Assembly (NCBI RefSeq): GCF_030285665.1 | Contig: NZ_CP127295.1 | Location: 9,858,001-9,922,000 of the forward strand | Length of the DNA stretch: 64,000 bases | Direction of reading: 5' to 3' | Source of the DNA: Amycolatopsis mongoliensis | GTDB lineage: Bacteria; Actinomycetota; Actinomycetes; Mycobacteriales; Pseudonocardiaceae | Shown: in pieces, positions 19,211 through 26,889 of the stretch | Numbering within the stretch: position 1 is the first letter of the stretch | Layout of the letters: every line of letters starts with the position of its first letter | Program-made: the position numbers and the translations under genes | The notes under the pieces: generated by a model | Databases searched by the model: none | Seen by the model: only the letters and a program-made list of their open reading frames with translations | What the model was told of the DNA's origin: nothing

Positions 19211-19378
19211 TCATCGCTGCACCCAGGCCGGGTCGGAGAAAGTGGCGGAGCCGTGCAACGCCGGCGCGGCCGGTTCCGCTGCGTTTCCGGTGGCCGCCAG
19301 GAATCCCGCGACGGTACCGACCACGAACGCGACGAAGACCGATTTCACCAGGGTCAAGATCTTGCAGTAGACGTTCAC
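19211..19378 (-). CDS. Small secreted or single-pass membrane peptide (55 residues)
   Basis: A GTG at 19378, with GGGGAG nine bases upstream, opens a 55-codon frame. Residues 1-12 (VNVYCKILTLVK) are followed by a hydrophobic stretch SVFVAFVVGTVAGFLAATGN, then a signal-peptidase-like site near NAA-EPA and a short tail ending in FSDPAWVQR. It reads as a type I signal peptide with a 20-residue mature peptide, or as one TM helix. It lies 112 bp downstream of the Crp-family gene on the same strand. It is short enough for automated callers to miss. Function unknown; a secreted signal or membrane accessory of this locus is inferred. Confidence 0.6.
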   Translation of the reverse strand: MNVYCKILTLVKSVFVAFVVGTVAGFLAATGNAAEPAAPALHGSATFSDPAWVQR

Positions 19379-19490
19379 GGCAAAGCACTCCCCGACCTCG
19401 CTCGAAATGGAATCCGGCCGGTTGGCATCTGATTTCTTTTCCGGCCGGAACCAGGATCGCGCCGGGGCGGCTCCGCTCAGAGGCCCGCTG

Positions 19491-20198
19491 TCACGGGCGT
19501 TGTGTGCCGTTTGGCTCAGAGCGGGCGAAGGCGCGCAGGACCCGCGGCTCGCGGATGAGGATCCGGCGGCGGCCGGTCTCGACGATCCCCCGCTCCCGCA
19601 GGACGTGCAACGCCCGGGCGACGGTACGCCGGGCCGCTCCGATCTGCGACGCGATGTCCTCCTGCGACATCGCGCCCTCGATGAGCACGCCTTCCGGAAC
19701 GCGCCGGCCGTGCTCCTCCGCCAGCCGGACCAGGACCACCGCGACCCGGCGGCTGACGTCGAAGGCCGCGGAGTCGACCCGGGCCGACTCCGCGTTGCGG
19801 AGCCGGGCCGCGACCGTCTTGATCGTCGCGATGGCGATCTCGGGCCGGGTGTGCAGGACGTCGACGAACTCCGCGCCGGTCAGCTGGTAGACGGTGCAGG
19901 GTTCGATCGCGCGCACCGACGCCGACCGCGGCCGCCCGGTCACGGCGGCGAGATCGCCGAGCACCTCGCCGGGGCCGCGCAGGCCGAAGAGCACCTCGCG
20001 GCCGTCCTCGACGATCGTGGAGACGCGCACCCAGCCGGCGACCAGCACGTGGACGTGGTCGGACGGGTCGCCCTCCATGAGCACGACGTCGTTCGCGCGA
20101 AACCGCCGGCGGGTGCCGCGGGCGAGCAGGTACTCGCGATCGGTGTCGGCGAGATAGGCCAGGAGCGCGCCCTCGCCCGTGTCGTCGTGCCCGCTCAT
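19491..20198 (-). CDS. Crp/Fnr-family regulator with intact-looking cyclic-nucleotide pocket
   Basis: This 235-residue transcription regulator has a cyclic-nucleotide-binding beta-roll at residues 10-120. Its phosphate-binding cassette reads GEVLGDLAAVTGRPRSASVR. It keeps the Arg that binds the cyclic phosphate in CRP (RSA) but has GD where CRP has GE. A dimerisation helix follows. The winged helix at about 170-220 is GAMSQEDIASQIGAARRTVA and HVLRERGIVETG. There is no Fnr-type Cys cluster. The ATG at 20198 is chosen for GGAGGGG just upstream. It is the first of a minus-strand series leading to the small ORFs and the cyclase-like gene, and is divergent from rnhA. Confidence 0.88.
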   Translation of the reverse strand: MSGHDDTGEGALLAYLADTDREYLLARGTRRRFRANDVVLMEGDPSDHVHVLVAGWVRVSTIVEDGREVLFGLRGPGEVLGDLAAVTGRPRSASVRAIEPCTVYQLTGAEFVDVLHTRPEIAIATIKTVAARLRNAESARVDSAAFDVSRRVAVVLVRLAEEHGRRVPEGVLIEGAMSQEDIASQIGAARRTVARALHVLRERGIVETGRRRILIREPRVLRAFARSEPNGTQRP

Positions 20199-20272
20199 GG
20201 CTCCCCTCCGGATCTCCACCGTAACCCGGCGTGGCGGGCCGGGGCGAGCGCCGGGACCGGTAGGGTCGCCGC

Positions 20273-20734
20273 GTGGACGTGGAGATCTACACCGACGGCG
20301 CGTGCAGCGGGAACCCGGGACCGGGCGGCTGGGGCGCGGTCCTCCGGTACGGGCGGCACGAGCGCGAGCTCTACGGCGGCGAAGCCACCCCGACGACGAA
20401 CAACCGGATGGAGCTGACGGCGCCGATCCGGGCGCTGGAGAGCCTGACCCGGCCGTCGCAGGTCCGCGTATACACCGACAGCACGTACGTGCGCAACGGG
20501 ATCACGCAGTGGCTGCCGCGCTGGAAGAGCAACGGCTGGCTGACGGCGGCGCGCGAACCGGTGAAGAACGCGGACCTGTGGCAGCGCCTGGACGCCGCGG
20601 TCGGCGAGCACGAGGTCGAGTGGCTGTGGGTCAAGGGCCACGCGGGGCACCCGGAGAACGAGCGCGCGGACCGGCTCGCGGTGCGCGGGGCCCAGGAGGC
20701 GCGGGAGATCGGGAAGCCGGTCAACGCGGGTTAG
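20273..20734 (+). CDS. rnhA: Ribonuclease HI
   Basis: This 153-residue endonuclease cleaves the RNA strand of RNA:DNA hybrids. The four acidic catalytic residues are visible: D8 in [15 protein letters not shown]47 in NNRMEL, D69 in YTDSTYV and D133 in ERADRL, with the flexible-loop H123 ([11 protein letters not shown]). Length is normal for the bacterial enzyme without an extra domain. The start is a GTG at 20273; a second GTG two codons on is equally possible. It stands alone, divergent from the Crp-family gene. Confidence 0.95.
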   Translation: MDVEIYTDGACSGNPGPGGWGAVLRYGRHERELYGGEATPTTNNRMELTAPIRALESLTRPSQVRVYTDSTYVRNGITQWLPRWKSNGWLTAAREPVKNADLWQRLDAAVGEHEVEWLWVKGHAGHPENERADRLAVRGAQEAREIGKPVNAG

Positions 20735-20841
20735 TCCGAAGTGGACGGACGCTGCGCCGTTCGGGCGATCGGCGTTCCCGCCGCCGGGTTTCCGGTGCAG
20801 GATCGGACCCTTCCGGACCGGGGAGGGAACGGGATCTCGCC

Positions 20842-21489
20842 ATGGTGCGCACGGTCGACGGCAAGCCGAAGCCGTTCGGGGAGGACAAACCGCCGAAGGG
20901 GCGGGCAGCTCTGCTGGCGGCAGCCGTGGTCGGCGCCGCCGCCGCGGGCGGCACCGCGCTGAGCGGCGGCGCGGCTTCGATCGAGTCCGGCGGGGGATCG
21001 AGTCTGCAGGCGCGGAACGCCGGCAAGGAGTCGGCGCGCAAGGGCAAGCACGAAGACGCGATGAAGCGCCTCGGCCTCAAGACGCTGAAGAAGATCGCGA
21101 AACGCGAACTGAAGTGCGCCCCGTATGCGTTCGGGCAGGTCCGGCAGTTCTTCTTGCGCCATCCGTGCAAGGCGCTCTCGCGGATGCTGCTGGCCGTCGG
21201 AGACGGTGCCGGAAACACTGTCGTCGTCACGATCGCGTGGGTCCGGATGCCGAAAGCCGCCGAGGCTCGCGACCTGCGGGACCTGGCCGACCGGGATGGG
21301 AGCGGGAACATCTACGCCCTGCCTGACGCGCTGCTGAAGCGGGCGGGCGTGCGGTTCACCGGCGAGCACTACGAGTCGCGCCTCGACGGCTCCCTCCTGG
21401 TGATCGCCGAGGCGGCCGGCGGCGGCCACCCGGATCCGGCGGTCCTCGACGCCGCGGCCGACGTCGCGGCGGCGTTTCCCGCGCCCTGA
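20842..21489 (+). CDS. Uncharacterised protein with N-terminal Ala/Gly-rich hydrophobic stretch
   Basis: This is a 215-residue protein I do not recognise. Residues 1-23 are polar and basic (KPFGEDKPPKGR). An Ala/Gly-rich hydrophobic segment (ALLAAAVVGAAAAGGTAL) follows, perhaps a membrane or export signal. A Lys-rich helical part (KKIAKRELKCAPYAFG) leads to a beta-alpha domain around LLAVGDGAGNTVVVTIAWV and the C-terminal HYESRLDGSLLVIAEA. Two cysteines lie about 17 residues apart. I take the ATG at 20842 because upstream codons in the same frame are not protein-like. GGGAGG lies about 17 bases upstream, further than ideal. It has coding-like third-position bias. Confidence 0.6.
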   Translation: MVRTVDGKPKPFGEDKPPKGRAALLAAAVVGAAAAGGTALSGGAASIESGGGSSLQARNAGKESARKGKHEDAMKRLGLKTLKKIAKRELKCAPYAFGQVRQFFLRHPCKALSRMLLAVGDGAGNTVVVTIAWVRMPKAAEARDLRDLADRDGSGNIYALPDALLKRAGVRFTGEHYESRLDGSLLVIAEAAGGGHPDPAVLDAAADVAAAFPAP

Positions 21490-21564
21490 AATCCCGTGCT
21501 CCCCCAGCAGCGAAACGCACTACAGCGCTCCGGTGGCCCGGACGCGCCGTGGCACAATTCGCCG

Positions 21565-21945
21565 GTGCCTCCCGCTTCGTGCCCGTGCGGCCTCGCCGAG
21601 TCCTACACCGCCTGCTGCGGCCGGTTCCACGAAGGCGGCCTCGCGGCACCGACCGCCGAACTGCTGATGCGCTCGCGGTACAGCGCCTTCGCCGTCGGGG
21701 ACACCCCCTACCTGCTGCGCACCTGGCACCCGGACACCCGGCCACGCCGGCTGAGCCTGGACCCGCGTCAGGAATGGACGCGGCTGGAGATCCTCGCCCG
21801 CACCGGCGGCGGCCTGCTGCACACCGAGGGCACGGTCGAGTTCCGCGCGCACTACCGCCACCACGGCCGCGACGGCTTCCTCGAGGAGAACAGCCGCTTC
21901 CGCCGTGACGGCGGCCACTGGGTCTACCTCGACGCGGAAGCCTGA
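21565..21945 (+). CDS. YchJ-type (UPF0225) protein
   Basis: This 126-residue protein of the YchJ/UPF0225 family has an N-terminal SEC-C-like zinc motif PPASCPCGLAESYTACCGRF. Its body has the family signature LLMRSRYSAFAVGDTPYLLR and TWHPDTRP, and the end ENSRFRRDGGHWVYLD. The fold is NTF2-like. I prefer the GTG at 21565, directly before the Cys motif; a CACAAT hexamer eight bases before it may be the -10 of a leaderless transcript. The longer frame from 21496 adds an unconserved tail. Its TGA overlaps the ATG of the next gene. Biological role unknown. Confidence 0.85.
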   Translation: MPPASCPCGLAESYTACCGRFHEGGLAAPTAELLMRSRYSAFAVGDTPYLLRTWHPDTRPRRLSLDPRQEWTRLEILARTGGGLLHTEGTVEFRAHYRHHGRDGFLEENSRFRRDGGHWVYLDAEA

Positions 21946-22340
21946 TGGGCACCGCCGTCGTCGGCGTGGCCGGCGCTCTCCTCCAGCACCGGCTGGCCGC
22001 GCGCAGCCGCCGGTGGCAGCGGGAAGACGCGCTCGGCAAGCTGAAGCAGACCGTCTACGCCGAGTACCTGCGCTCGATCAGCGCGAGCCACGGCCAGGCG
22101 ATGGCCGGCGAACGGACCCGTGCCGAGGACGCCCGCCTGCACGCCGCCACGGCCGAGATCGAAGTCCTCGCCGGAGCGGCGGTTTCCGGACCGGCCCGGG
22201 AGCTCACGACCACCGTGATCGACACCCACGCGAGGATCGCCGCCGGTGACGGCGTCGAGGAAACGACCGTGGCCGCGGTCAACCGCCGGCGGCTCGAAGT
22301 GATCGCGCTCTTCAAGGCCGATCTCGAGATCGAGCCGTAG
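21945..22340 (+). CDS. Small uncharacterised helical protein
   Basis: This is a 131-residue protein with a weakly hydrophobic N-terminal segment (MGTAVVGVAGALLQHRLAAR), then an almost entirely helical, charged body (KLKQTVYAEYLRSISASHGQ and ALFKADLEIE) that could form an antiparallel coiled coil. The start overlaps the preceding YchJ-type stop as TGATG, so translation is coupled. No known domain is recognised. It could be a membrane-tethered adaptor, but nothing in the sequence fixes a role. Confidence 0.6.
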   Translation: MGTAVVGVAGALLQHRLAARSRRWQREDALGKLKQTVYAEYLRSISASHGQAMAGERTRAEDARLHAATAEIEVLAGAAVSGPARELTTTVIDTHARIAAGDGVEETTVAAVNRRRLEVIALFKADLEIEP

Positions 22341-22389
22341 CCCGAAACCCGCCACGAACACCGCCACCGCCGTGCTAAACAGTGCGGCG

Positions 22390-23700
22390 ATGGGAAAACT
22401 GACGCGCCGCGCCCGGGCCAGAGCCGACTACCTCGGTTTCATGGGCGCCCGGGAGTGGCCGCTCGCCGCTTCCGGGCTCGGGGTCGTGCTCGGGGTCGTA
22501 ACCGTCCTGCCGAGCGCCGTCGGGGTCGTGCTCTCCGTCGTCGCCCTCGGGCTCGGCCTCGCCACCTTCACCCGGGACGTCCGGCTGCTGCGCCGCCGCT
22601 GGGCCGGGTTCGCCTTCACCGCCATCGCCGCGCCCTTCCCGACCGCGGAGCTGCCGCCGCCGTCGGCCTACCCGCCCTCGGAGTACCTCGCCGTGCCCGC
22701 CCGCGGGACCGCGCTGGTCAGCGCCGCGATCGACCGGGACCTCTGGACGGAACGGCACACGATCACCGTCGCCGAAGAGCCCTACCGGCTGCCGCCCGCC
22801 CTCAAAGCGACCGCGCCGCACGTGCTGCCGCTGCGGGCGCGCGGGCGGCTGCTGTTCAACGGCCCGATCGTCGGCCTGCGTGGCGACCCGCTGCCGGCCA
22901 CCGGTGCGCGGCCCGCGCCGATCCGGCTGCACCGCGCCCGGTTCTTCGACGCCGTCTGCTCGAACGAACTCGGCACGCTCCGCATCACCCGCGCCGACAC
23001 CGGCGAGGAGTACGACCTGCGCAAGGCCGAGCTGACCGACACCGACGGCGCCCTCCGTGAGCTGAGCAGCAGCACGCTGGCGGACCTCGTCGGCGTCTCC
23101 ACCGTCGCGTTCACCACCGACGGCAAGCTCGTCACCGTCCGGCAGTCGTCGCTCAACGCCGTGAGCGGGCTGCTGCTCGCGCCGTCGGGCAGCGGCTCGC
23201 TCGAACCCCGGGACCTGCGCACCCTGGGCGGCGGTCCGCGCCGGTTCCTCCACACCACCGTCTGCGCCGGGATGGAACGCGAACTGTGCGAGGAGAGCGG
23301 CCTCCGGCCCCAGGACGTCCGCGAGACGAAGCTCGTCGGGTTCGCGCGCTGGATGGAACGCGGCGCCAAGCCGGAGTTCTTCGGCGTGACCGAGCTGGCG
23401 GTCGACAGCGCCGAGGTCGCGGGCCGGTGCCCGGTCAGCGGTGAGCGCCTCTACAGCGCCGGGCTGACGCTCTTCGACGTCGACCTCCCGGCCATCGGGG
23501 CCGCACTGGGCGACGGTGTCCCGCTCAGCGAGGCACTTCCGCGGCGGATCTGGGAGGACGGTTCGCTGCCGCTCCTGCTGGCGCCGCCCGCCAGGCCGCC
23601 GCGGCGGCCTGGCGGGCGGCGCGGATCTGACCGGTTCGCCCCTGTTCTCCGGGTGACCGGACCGCTACGATCGTCCGCAATTGTTAGGAAAGTTCCCTAA
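22390..23700 (+). CDS. Membrane-anchored protein with Nudix-like C-terminal domain
   Basis: This is a 436-residue protein. Residues about 20-70 contain two TM segments (LGVVLGVVTVLPSAVGVVL, SVVALGLGLATF), with a basic LRRRW flank. A cytoplasmic region follows. At about residues 270-340 a Nudix-like stretch reads TTVCAGMERELCEESGLRP. It has the RExxEE core of the Nudix box, but the glycines expected upstream are displaced, so the hydrolase activity is uncertain. The ATG at 22390 is taken over the GTG at 22372; neither has a clear ribosome site. The last 35 codons run through a perfect 42-bp palindrome (23581-23622), and the TAA lies inside the csxA operator, so the 3' end is unusual. The true end may differ if there is a frameshift. 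Confidence 0.6.
   Translation: MGKLTRRARARADYLGFMGAREWPLAASGLGVVLGVVTVLPSAVGVVLSVVALGLGLATFTRDVRLLRRRWAGFAFTAIAAPFPTAELPPPSAYPPSEYLAVPARGTALVSAAIDRDLWTERHTITVAEEPYRLPPALKATAPHVLPLRARGRLLFNGPIVGLRGDPLPATGARPAPIRLHRARFFDAVCSNELGTLRITRADTGEEYDLRKAELTDTDGALRELSSSTLADLVGVSTVAFTTDGKLVTVRQSSLNAVSGLLLAPSGSGSLEPRDLRTLGGGPRRFLHTTVCAGMERELCEESGLRPQDVRETKLVGFARWMERGAKPEFFGVTELAVDSAEVAGRCPVSGERLYSAGLTLFDVDLPAIGAALGDGVPLSEALPRRIWEDGSLPLLLAPPARPPRRPGGRRGSDRFAPVLRVTGPLRSSAIVRKVP
23581..23622. repeat. Perfect 42-bp palindrome inside the 3' end of a CDS
   Basis: Positions 23581-23601 are the exact reverse complement of 23602-23622, with no spacer. The all-G/C sequence encodes a Pro/Arg/Gly-rich tail of the Nudix-like protein. 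It may work as a transcription stop upstream of csxA, because the hairpin lies about 60 bp before that gene's operator. Confidence 0.8.
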
Positions 23701-23701
23701 C
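23683..23701 (+). promoter_or_regulatory. Candidate CsnR-type chitosanase operator before csxA
   Basis: GTTAGGAAAGTTCCCTAAC is an inverted repeat (GTTAGG/CCTAAC) 50 bp before the csxA start. It matches the palindrome with core AGGAAAGTTTCCT that I recall upstream of actinomycete chitosanase genes, bound by the ROK-family repressor CsnR and relieved by chitosan oligomers. The regulator gene is not in this window. Confidence 0.7.
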
Positions 23702-23750
23702 GATGGTCCCGTTGTTCCCCACGCCGCCGTGGTGCCTAGGAGGCGCGCTA

Positions 23751-26700
23751 GTGAGCTATCGGCAGAAAAGAACCCGGACCCTCGTGGCGGCGGCGGTGCT
23801 CGCCGTCGCCGTGAGCGGGGCGACCGTCCCGGCGGCCACCGGCCAGGAGCAGGCGAGAGCGACGGTCGCGGCCGCGGGCCCGGCCACCGCCGTCCCCGGC
23901 TTCCTGATCCAGACGTCGGCGCAGGTCAGCGACGACGCGGCGGTCTCGAAGCCCGGCTTCGACACCGCCGGCTGGTACCCCGTCGGTCCGCGCTCGACCG
24001 TCTACGCGGGCCTGCTGGCCAACGGCAAGTACGCCGACCCGTTCTACTCGACGAACATGAAGAACGTGCCGACCGCGGACTTCAAGGTCCCGTGGTGGTA
24101 CCGCACCGACCTCACCGTCACCGACACCACGCAGCGCACCTACCTCGACTTCAGCGGCGTGCTGTCGAAGGCCGACGTCTGGGTCAACGGGACGCGGATC
24201 GCGGACAAGACCCAGGTCACCGGCGCCTACACCCGCCACGACCTGGACATCACCGCGCAGGTGAAGGCCGGCACCAACAGCATCGCGTTCAAGGTCTACC
24301 CGAACGACCCGAACAAGGACCTGTCGATGGGCTGGATCGACTGGGCGCAGACCCCGCCGGACCAGAACATGGGCATCGTGCGGGACGTCCTCGTCCGGCG
24401 CAGCGGCCCGGTGGCGTTGCGCGGCGGCCACGTCGTCACGAAGCTGACCGGGACGGCCCACGCCGACCTCACGGCGAAGGCCGACGTCCGCAACGACTCG
24501 GCGGCCGCGGTCTCCACGACGGTGTCCGGCACGGTCGCCGGCAAACCGGTCAGCCAGACCGTGTCGCTGGCGGCCAAGGAGAAGAAGACCGTCACCTTCC
24601 CGGTGATCGGGATCGACAACCCGCAGGTCTGGTGGCCGGCCGGGATGGGCGGGCAGCCGCTCTACGACCTCGACCTGACCGCGAGCGTCGGCGGCACGGC
24701 GTCGGACTCCTCCCACTCGAGCTTCGGCGTCCGCCAGGTGACGGCGAACAAGAACGCCGGCGGCGGCCGATCCTACACGATCAACGGGCGCCCGCTGCTG
24801 ATCAAGGGCGGCGGCTACTCGCCGGACCTGTTCCTGCGCTGGAACGAGCAGTACGCGGCGGACAAGCTCGCCTACGTCAAGGACCTCGGGCTCAACACCG
24901 TGCGCCTGGAGGGGCACATCGAGCCGGACGAGTTCTTCGACCTCGCCGACCGGATGGGCGTGCTGACGCTGCCCGGCTGGGAGTGCTGCGACAAGTGGGA
25001 GGGCCAGGTCAACGGCGACGAGAAGGGTGACCCCTGGACCGCCGCGGACTACCCCGTCGCGAAGGCGTCGATGACCGCGGAGGCCGAGCGCCTGCGCGAC
25101 CACCCGAGCGTCATCTCGTTCCTGATCGGCAGTGACTTCGCGCCCGACGCGACGATCGAGAAGAACTACCTCGACGCGCTGAGCGCCGCGGACTGGCCCA
25201 CTCCGGTGGTCCCGGCCGCGTCGGCGAAGTCGTCGCCGCAGCTCGGGTCGTCCGGCATGAAGATGAACGGCCCGTACGACTACGTCCCGCCGAACTACTG
25301 GTACGACAAGGCGCACAGCGACCTCGGTGGCGCGTGGAGCTTCAACTCGGAGACCAGCGCCGGGCCGGACATCCCGACGATGGACACGCTCAAGCGGATG
25401 ATGTCCTCGAGCGAGCTCGACACGATGTGGAAGAGCCCGTCGACCGCGCAGTACCACCGGTCGTCGTCCTCGACGTTCGCCAACCTGAAGCTCTTCGGCG
25501 ACGCGCTGACCGGCCGCTACGGCAAGCCGGCGAGCCTGGACGACTTCGTCCGCAAGGCGCAGCTGGCGCAGTACGAGAACGTCCGCGCCGAGTTCGAGTC
25601 GCACTCGCGCAACTTCAGCGACAGCTCGAACCCGGCCACCGGGATCATCTACTGGATGCTCAACAGCGGCTGGACGTCGCTGCACTGGCAGCTGTTCGAC
25701 GCCTACCTCGACCAGAACGGCTCCTACTTCGGGGCCAAGAAGGCGAACGAGCCGCTGCACATCCAGTACTCGTACGACACCAAGTCGGTCGTCGTGGTCA
25801 ACCACAACCACGACGCGGCGGCGAACCTCACCGCGTCCGTCAAGCTCTACAACCTCGACGGGACGGAGAAGTTCAACCAGTCGAAGACCGTGTCGGTGGG
25901 CGGTGACGGCGCGAAGACCACCGCGCTGACCATCGGTTCGGTCAGCGGCCTGTCGACGACGTACCTGGCGAAGCTGGTCCTGACCGACGGGTCGGGCAAG
26001 GAGGTCAGCCGCAACGTCTACTGGCTGTCCACCAAGGCCGACACGCTCGACTGGGCCAACAGCGACTGGTACTACACGCCGACGACGTCGTACGCCGACC
26101 TGTCCGGGCTGAACGGCCTGGCCCAGGTGACGCTCGGGTCGACCGCGACCTCGACGGCCAACGCCGACGGCACCACGACGACCAAGGTGACGCTGACGAA
26201 CGGCTCGGCGAACAAGGTGCCGGCGTTCTTCGTCGACGCGCACGTCGTCGGCGCGGCGGGCGCGCCGGTGCTGCCGGTGCGGTGGACCGACAACCAGGTC
26301 AGCCTCTGGCCGGGCGAGTCGACCACGCTGACGGCGACGTACCGGACCGCGGACCTCAAGGGCGCCAAGCCGTCCGTGCGGGTCGCGGGCTGGAACACCG
26401 GGACGAAGACGATCCCGGCGGACGGCACGGTCGATCCCGGCCCGGGCAACCCCGTCGACTACCAGGCCGAGAACGCCACGATCACCGGCGGCGTCGCGGA
26501 GTCGAACCACGCCGGCTTCACCGGCACCGGGTTCGTCAACTACGACAACGCGACCGGCAGCGCGGTGGAGTTCTCCGTCGACGCGGCCGCCGCGGGACCC
26601 GCGAACGTCGTCCTGCGGTTCGCCAACGGCACCACGGTGAACCGGCCGATGGACATCACGGTCAACGGCACGGAGGTGGCGTCCGCGGTGGCCTTCGGCG

Positions 26701-26828
26701 GCACGGGGAACTGGGACACCTGGCAGACGGTCACCGTGCCCGTCACGCTGACCGCCGGGACGAACAAGATCAAGGCGACCGCGACGACCGCCAACGGCGG
26801 CCCGAACGTCGACAAGATCACCGTCTAG
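23751..26828 (+). CDS. csxA: Exo-beta-D-glucosaminidase (GH2) with CBM35
   Basis: This 1025-residue secreted enzyme removes GlcN from the non-reducing end of chitosan and chito-oligosaccharides. The first 30 residues or so are a signal peptide (RTRTLVAAAVLAVAVSGATV). GH2 jelly-roll, Ig-like and TIM-barrel domains follow. The general acid is D462 (IGSDFAPD) and the nucleophile E534 (SFNSETSAG), 72 residues apart as in A. orientalis CsxA (469 and 541). A CBM35 module ends the protein (DYQAENATI, NHAGFTGTGFVNYDN). The GTG at 23751 has AGGAGG seven bases upstream; frames starting earlier lack it. Single gene, with a chitosanase-type operator in front and a strong hairpin behind. Identity is very secure. 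Confidence 0.97.
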   Translation: MSYRQKRTRTLVAAAVLAVAVSGATVPAATGQEQARATVAAAGPATAVPGFLIQTSAQVSDDAAVSKPGFDTAGWYPVGPRSTVYAGLLANGKYADPFYSTNMKNVPTADFKVPWWYRTDLTVTDTTQRTYLDFSGVLSKADVWVNGTRIADKTQVTGAYTRHDLDITAQVKAGTNSIAFKVYPNDPNKDLSMGWIDWAQTPPDQNMGIVRDVLVRRSGPVALRGGHVVTKLTGTAHADLTAKADVRNDSAAAVSTTVSGTVAGKPVSQTVSLAAKEKKTVTFPVIGIDNPQVWWPAGMGGQPLYDLDLTASVGGTASDSSHSSFGVRQVTANKNAGGGRSYTINGRPLLIKGGGYSPDLFLRWNEQYAADKLAYVKDLGLNTVRLEGHIEPDEFFDLADRMGVLTLPGWECCDKWEGQVNGDEKGDPWTAADYPVAKASMTAEAERLRDHPSVISFLIGSDFAPDATIEKNYLDALSAADWPTPVVPAASAKSSPQLGSSGMKMNGPYDYVPPNYWYDKAHSDLGGAWSFNSETSAGPDIPTMDTLKRMMSSSELDTMWKSPSTAQYHRSSSSTFANLKLFGDALTGRYGKPASLDDFVRKAQLAQYENVRAEFESHSRNFSDSSNPATGIIYWMLNSGWTSLHWQLFDAYLDQNGSYFGAKKANEPLHIQYSYDTKSVVVVNHNHDAAANLTASVKLYNLDGTEKFNQSKTVSVGGDGAKTTALTIGSVSGLSTTYLAKLVLTDGSGKEVSRNVYWLSTKADTLDWANSDWYYTPTTSYADLSGLNGLAQVTLGSTATSTANADGTTTTKVTLTNGSANKVPAFFVDAHVVGAAGAPVLPVRWTDNQVSLWPGESTTLTATYRTADLKGAKPSVRVAGWNTGTKTIPADGTVDPGPGNPVDYQAENATITGGVAESNHAGFTGTGFVNYDNATGSAVEFSVDAAAAGPANVVLRFANGTTVNRPMDITVNGTEVASAVAFGGTGNWDTWQTVTVPVTLTAGTNKIKATATTANGGPNVDKITV

Positions 26829-26837
26829 CGCAAGTCC

Positions 26838-26884
26838 GTGAATGTCGCATTGAGGGACTTGAAGTCTCTCAATGCGACATTCAC
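26838..26884. terminator. Near-perfect 47-nt palindrome between convergent genes
   Basis: A 17-bp stem (26838-26854 with 26868-26884) opens with GTGAATGTCGCATTGAG and encloses a second 5-bp stem (GACTT/AAGTC). It starts ten bases after the csxA stop and ends six bases before the esterase stop, so it can terminate both. Its GTGAATG end is shared with the palindromes at 45370-45424, which suggests a dispersed intergenic repeat family. Confidence 0.85.
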
Positions 26885-26889
26885 AGCTT

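Noticed and set aside
19155..19388. 77-residue minus-strand frame reading through the 14-codon ORF
   Set aside because: Its first 60 residues are Arg-rich and un-protein-like, while the overlapping 55-codon frame has a signal peptide and its own ribosome site.
23748..26510. 920-residue open frame antisense to csxA
   Set aside because: Mirror frame of a certain gene, with Arg/Val-rich nonsense composition and no ribosome site.
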